Below the pieces are notes generated by a model. That model was not told the DNA's origin. It ran no database searches and saw nothing but the letters and a program-made list of their open reading frames with translations. Below, piece by piece: positions 5,196 through 5,250 of a stretch of 5,250 nucleotides of DNA. How positions within the stretch are numbered: position 1 is the first letter of the stretch; each line of letters opens with the position of its first letter. The position numbers and the translations under genes were made by a program. Source of the stretch: Treponema sp. (GTDB lineage Bacteria; Spirochaetota; Spirochaetia; Treponematales; Treponemataceae); the NCBI GenBank assembly GCA_016293645.1, contig JAEDDW010000108.1:1-5250 (forward strand), written 5' to 3'.

Positions 5196-5250
5196 GCTCA
5201 CCGATCCTATCCACACCGAAGGATCCCTGAGTCTGTCGAAGGGTCCTCCA
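5196..5250. repeat. Extragenic hairpin-forming repeat, copy 2
   Basis: This is a base-for-base repeat of copy 1 at a period of 88 bp, after a 33-bp spacer (5163-5195). It has the same two alternative hairpins, at 5203-5208 with 5220-5225 and at 5221-5228 with 5240-5246. The window ends exactly at the end of this unit, so further copies may follow. Confidence 0.85.

Noticed and set aside
5108..5250. Possible CRISPR array (two identical repeats with a 33-bp spacer)
   Set aside because: The spacer length is suggestive, but the 55-bp repeat is too long, only two copies are visible, no cas gene is present, and the repeat resembles REP-like extragenic elements.

Overview
The base composition is moderately AT-rich, with a very AT-rich left third and two better-balanced coding blocks to the right. 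Three things fit a gut or rumen anaerobe that degrades plant fibre: an intracellular GH120-type beta-xylosidase, a Firmicutes-style Y-family polymerase paired with a YolD-like protein, and extragenic repeats carrying a CCCTGAGTCTGTCGAAGGG core. My best guess is a host-associated Treponema (Spirochaetota), but a Firmicutes host cannot be excluded from this window, so the placement is moderate to weak.

Layout. Positions 1-123 hold no gene. They look like the promoter/operator region of a leftward gene that starts beyond the left edge: a ribosome-binding-like AAGGA at the very edge, a TATTAT -10, and three GTTTAC/GTAAAC half-sites. Positions 124-1125 are a gene graveyard on the minus strand. It holds the C-terminal target-recognition end of a type ISP (LlaBIII-like) restriction-modification enzyme, joined to two out-of-frame pieces that appear to come from a membrane sensor (a PBPb/SBP_bac_3 ligand-binding piece and a PAS-like linker piece). 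None of these is a complete gene.

Positions 1206-2938 are a compact two-gene operon on the plus strand: a complete 508-residue UmuC/UvrX-type translesion DNA polymerase and, overlapping it by ATGA, a 69-residue protein with the N-terminal motif of the YolD-like partner family but lacking its usual C-terminal part. This resembles the YqjW-YqjX/UvrX-YolD pairs of Firmicutes and mobile elements, and its position beside gene debris suggests acquisition by transfer.

Positions 2939-3042 form a short regulatory gap with a clear promoter (TTGATA-16 bp-TATAAT), a palindrome flanked by direct repeats, and a small leader hairpin. It drives a 679-residue GH120 beta-xylosidase (3043-5082) with no signal peptide, which would hydrolyse imported xylo-oligosaccharides in the cytoplasm. 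Positions 5108-5250 contain two identical 55-bp copies of a hairpin-forming extragenic repeat at an 88-bp period, running to the right edge.

The polymerase operon and the xylosidase share no evident function. I found no convincing wholly new system. The items most worth a second look are the repeat array, the truncated YolD partner, the extra loop between the xylosidase catalytic residues, and the two operator-like repeat clusters.
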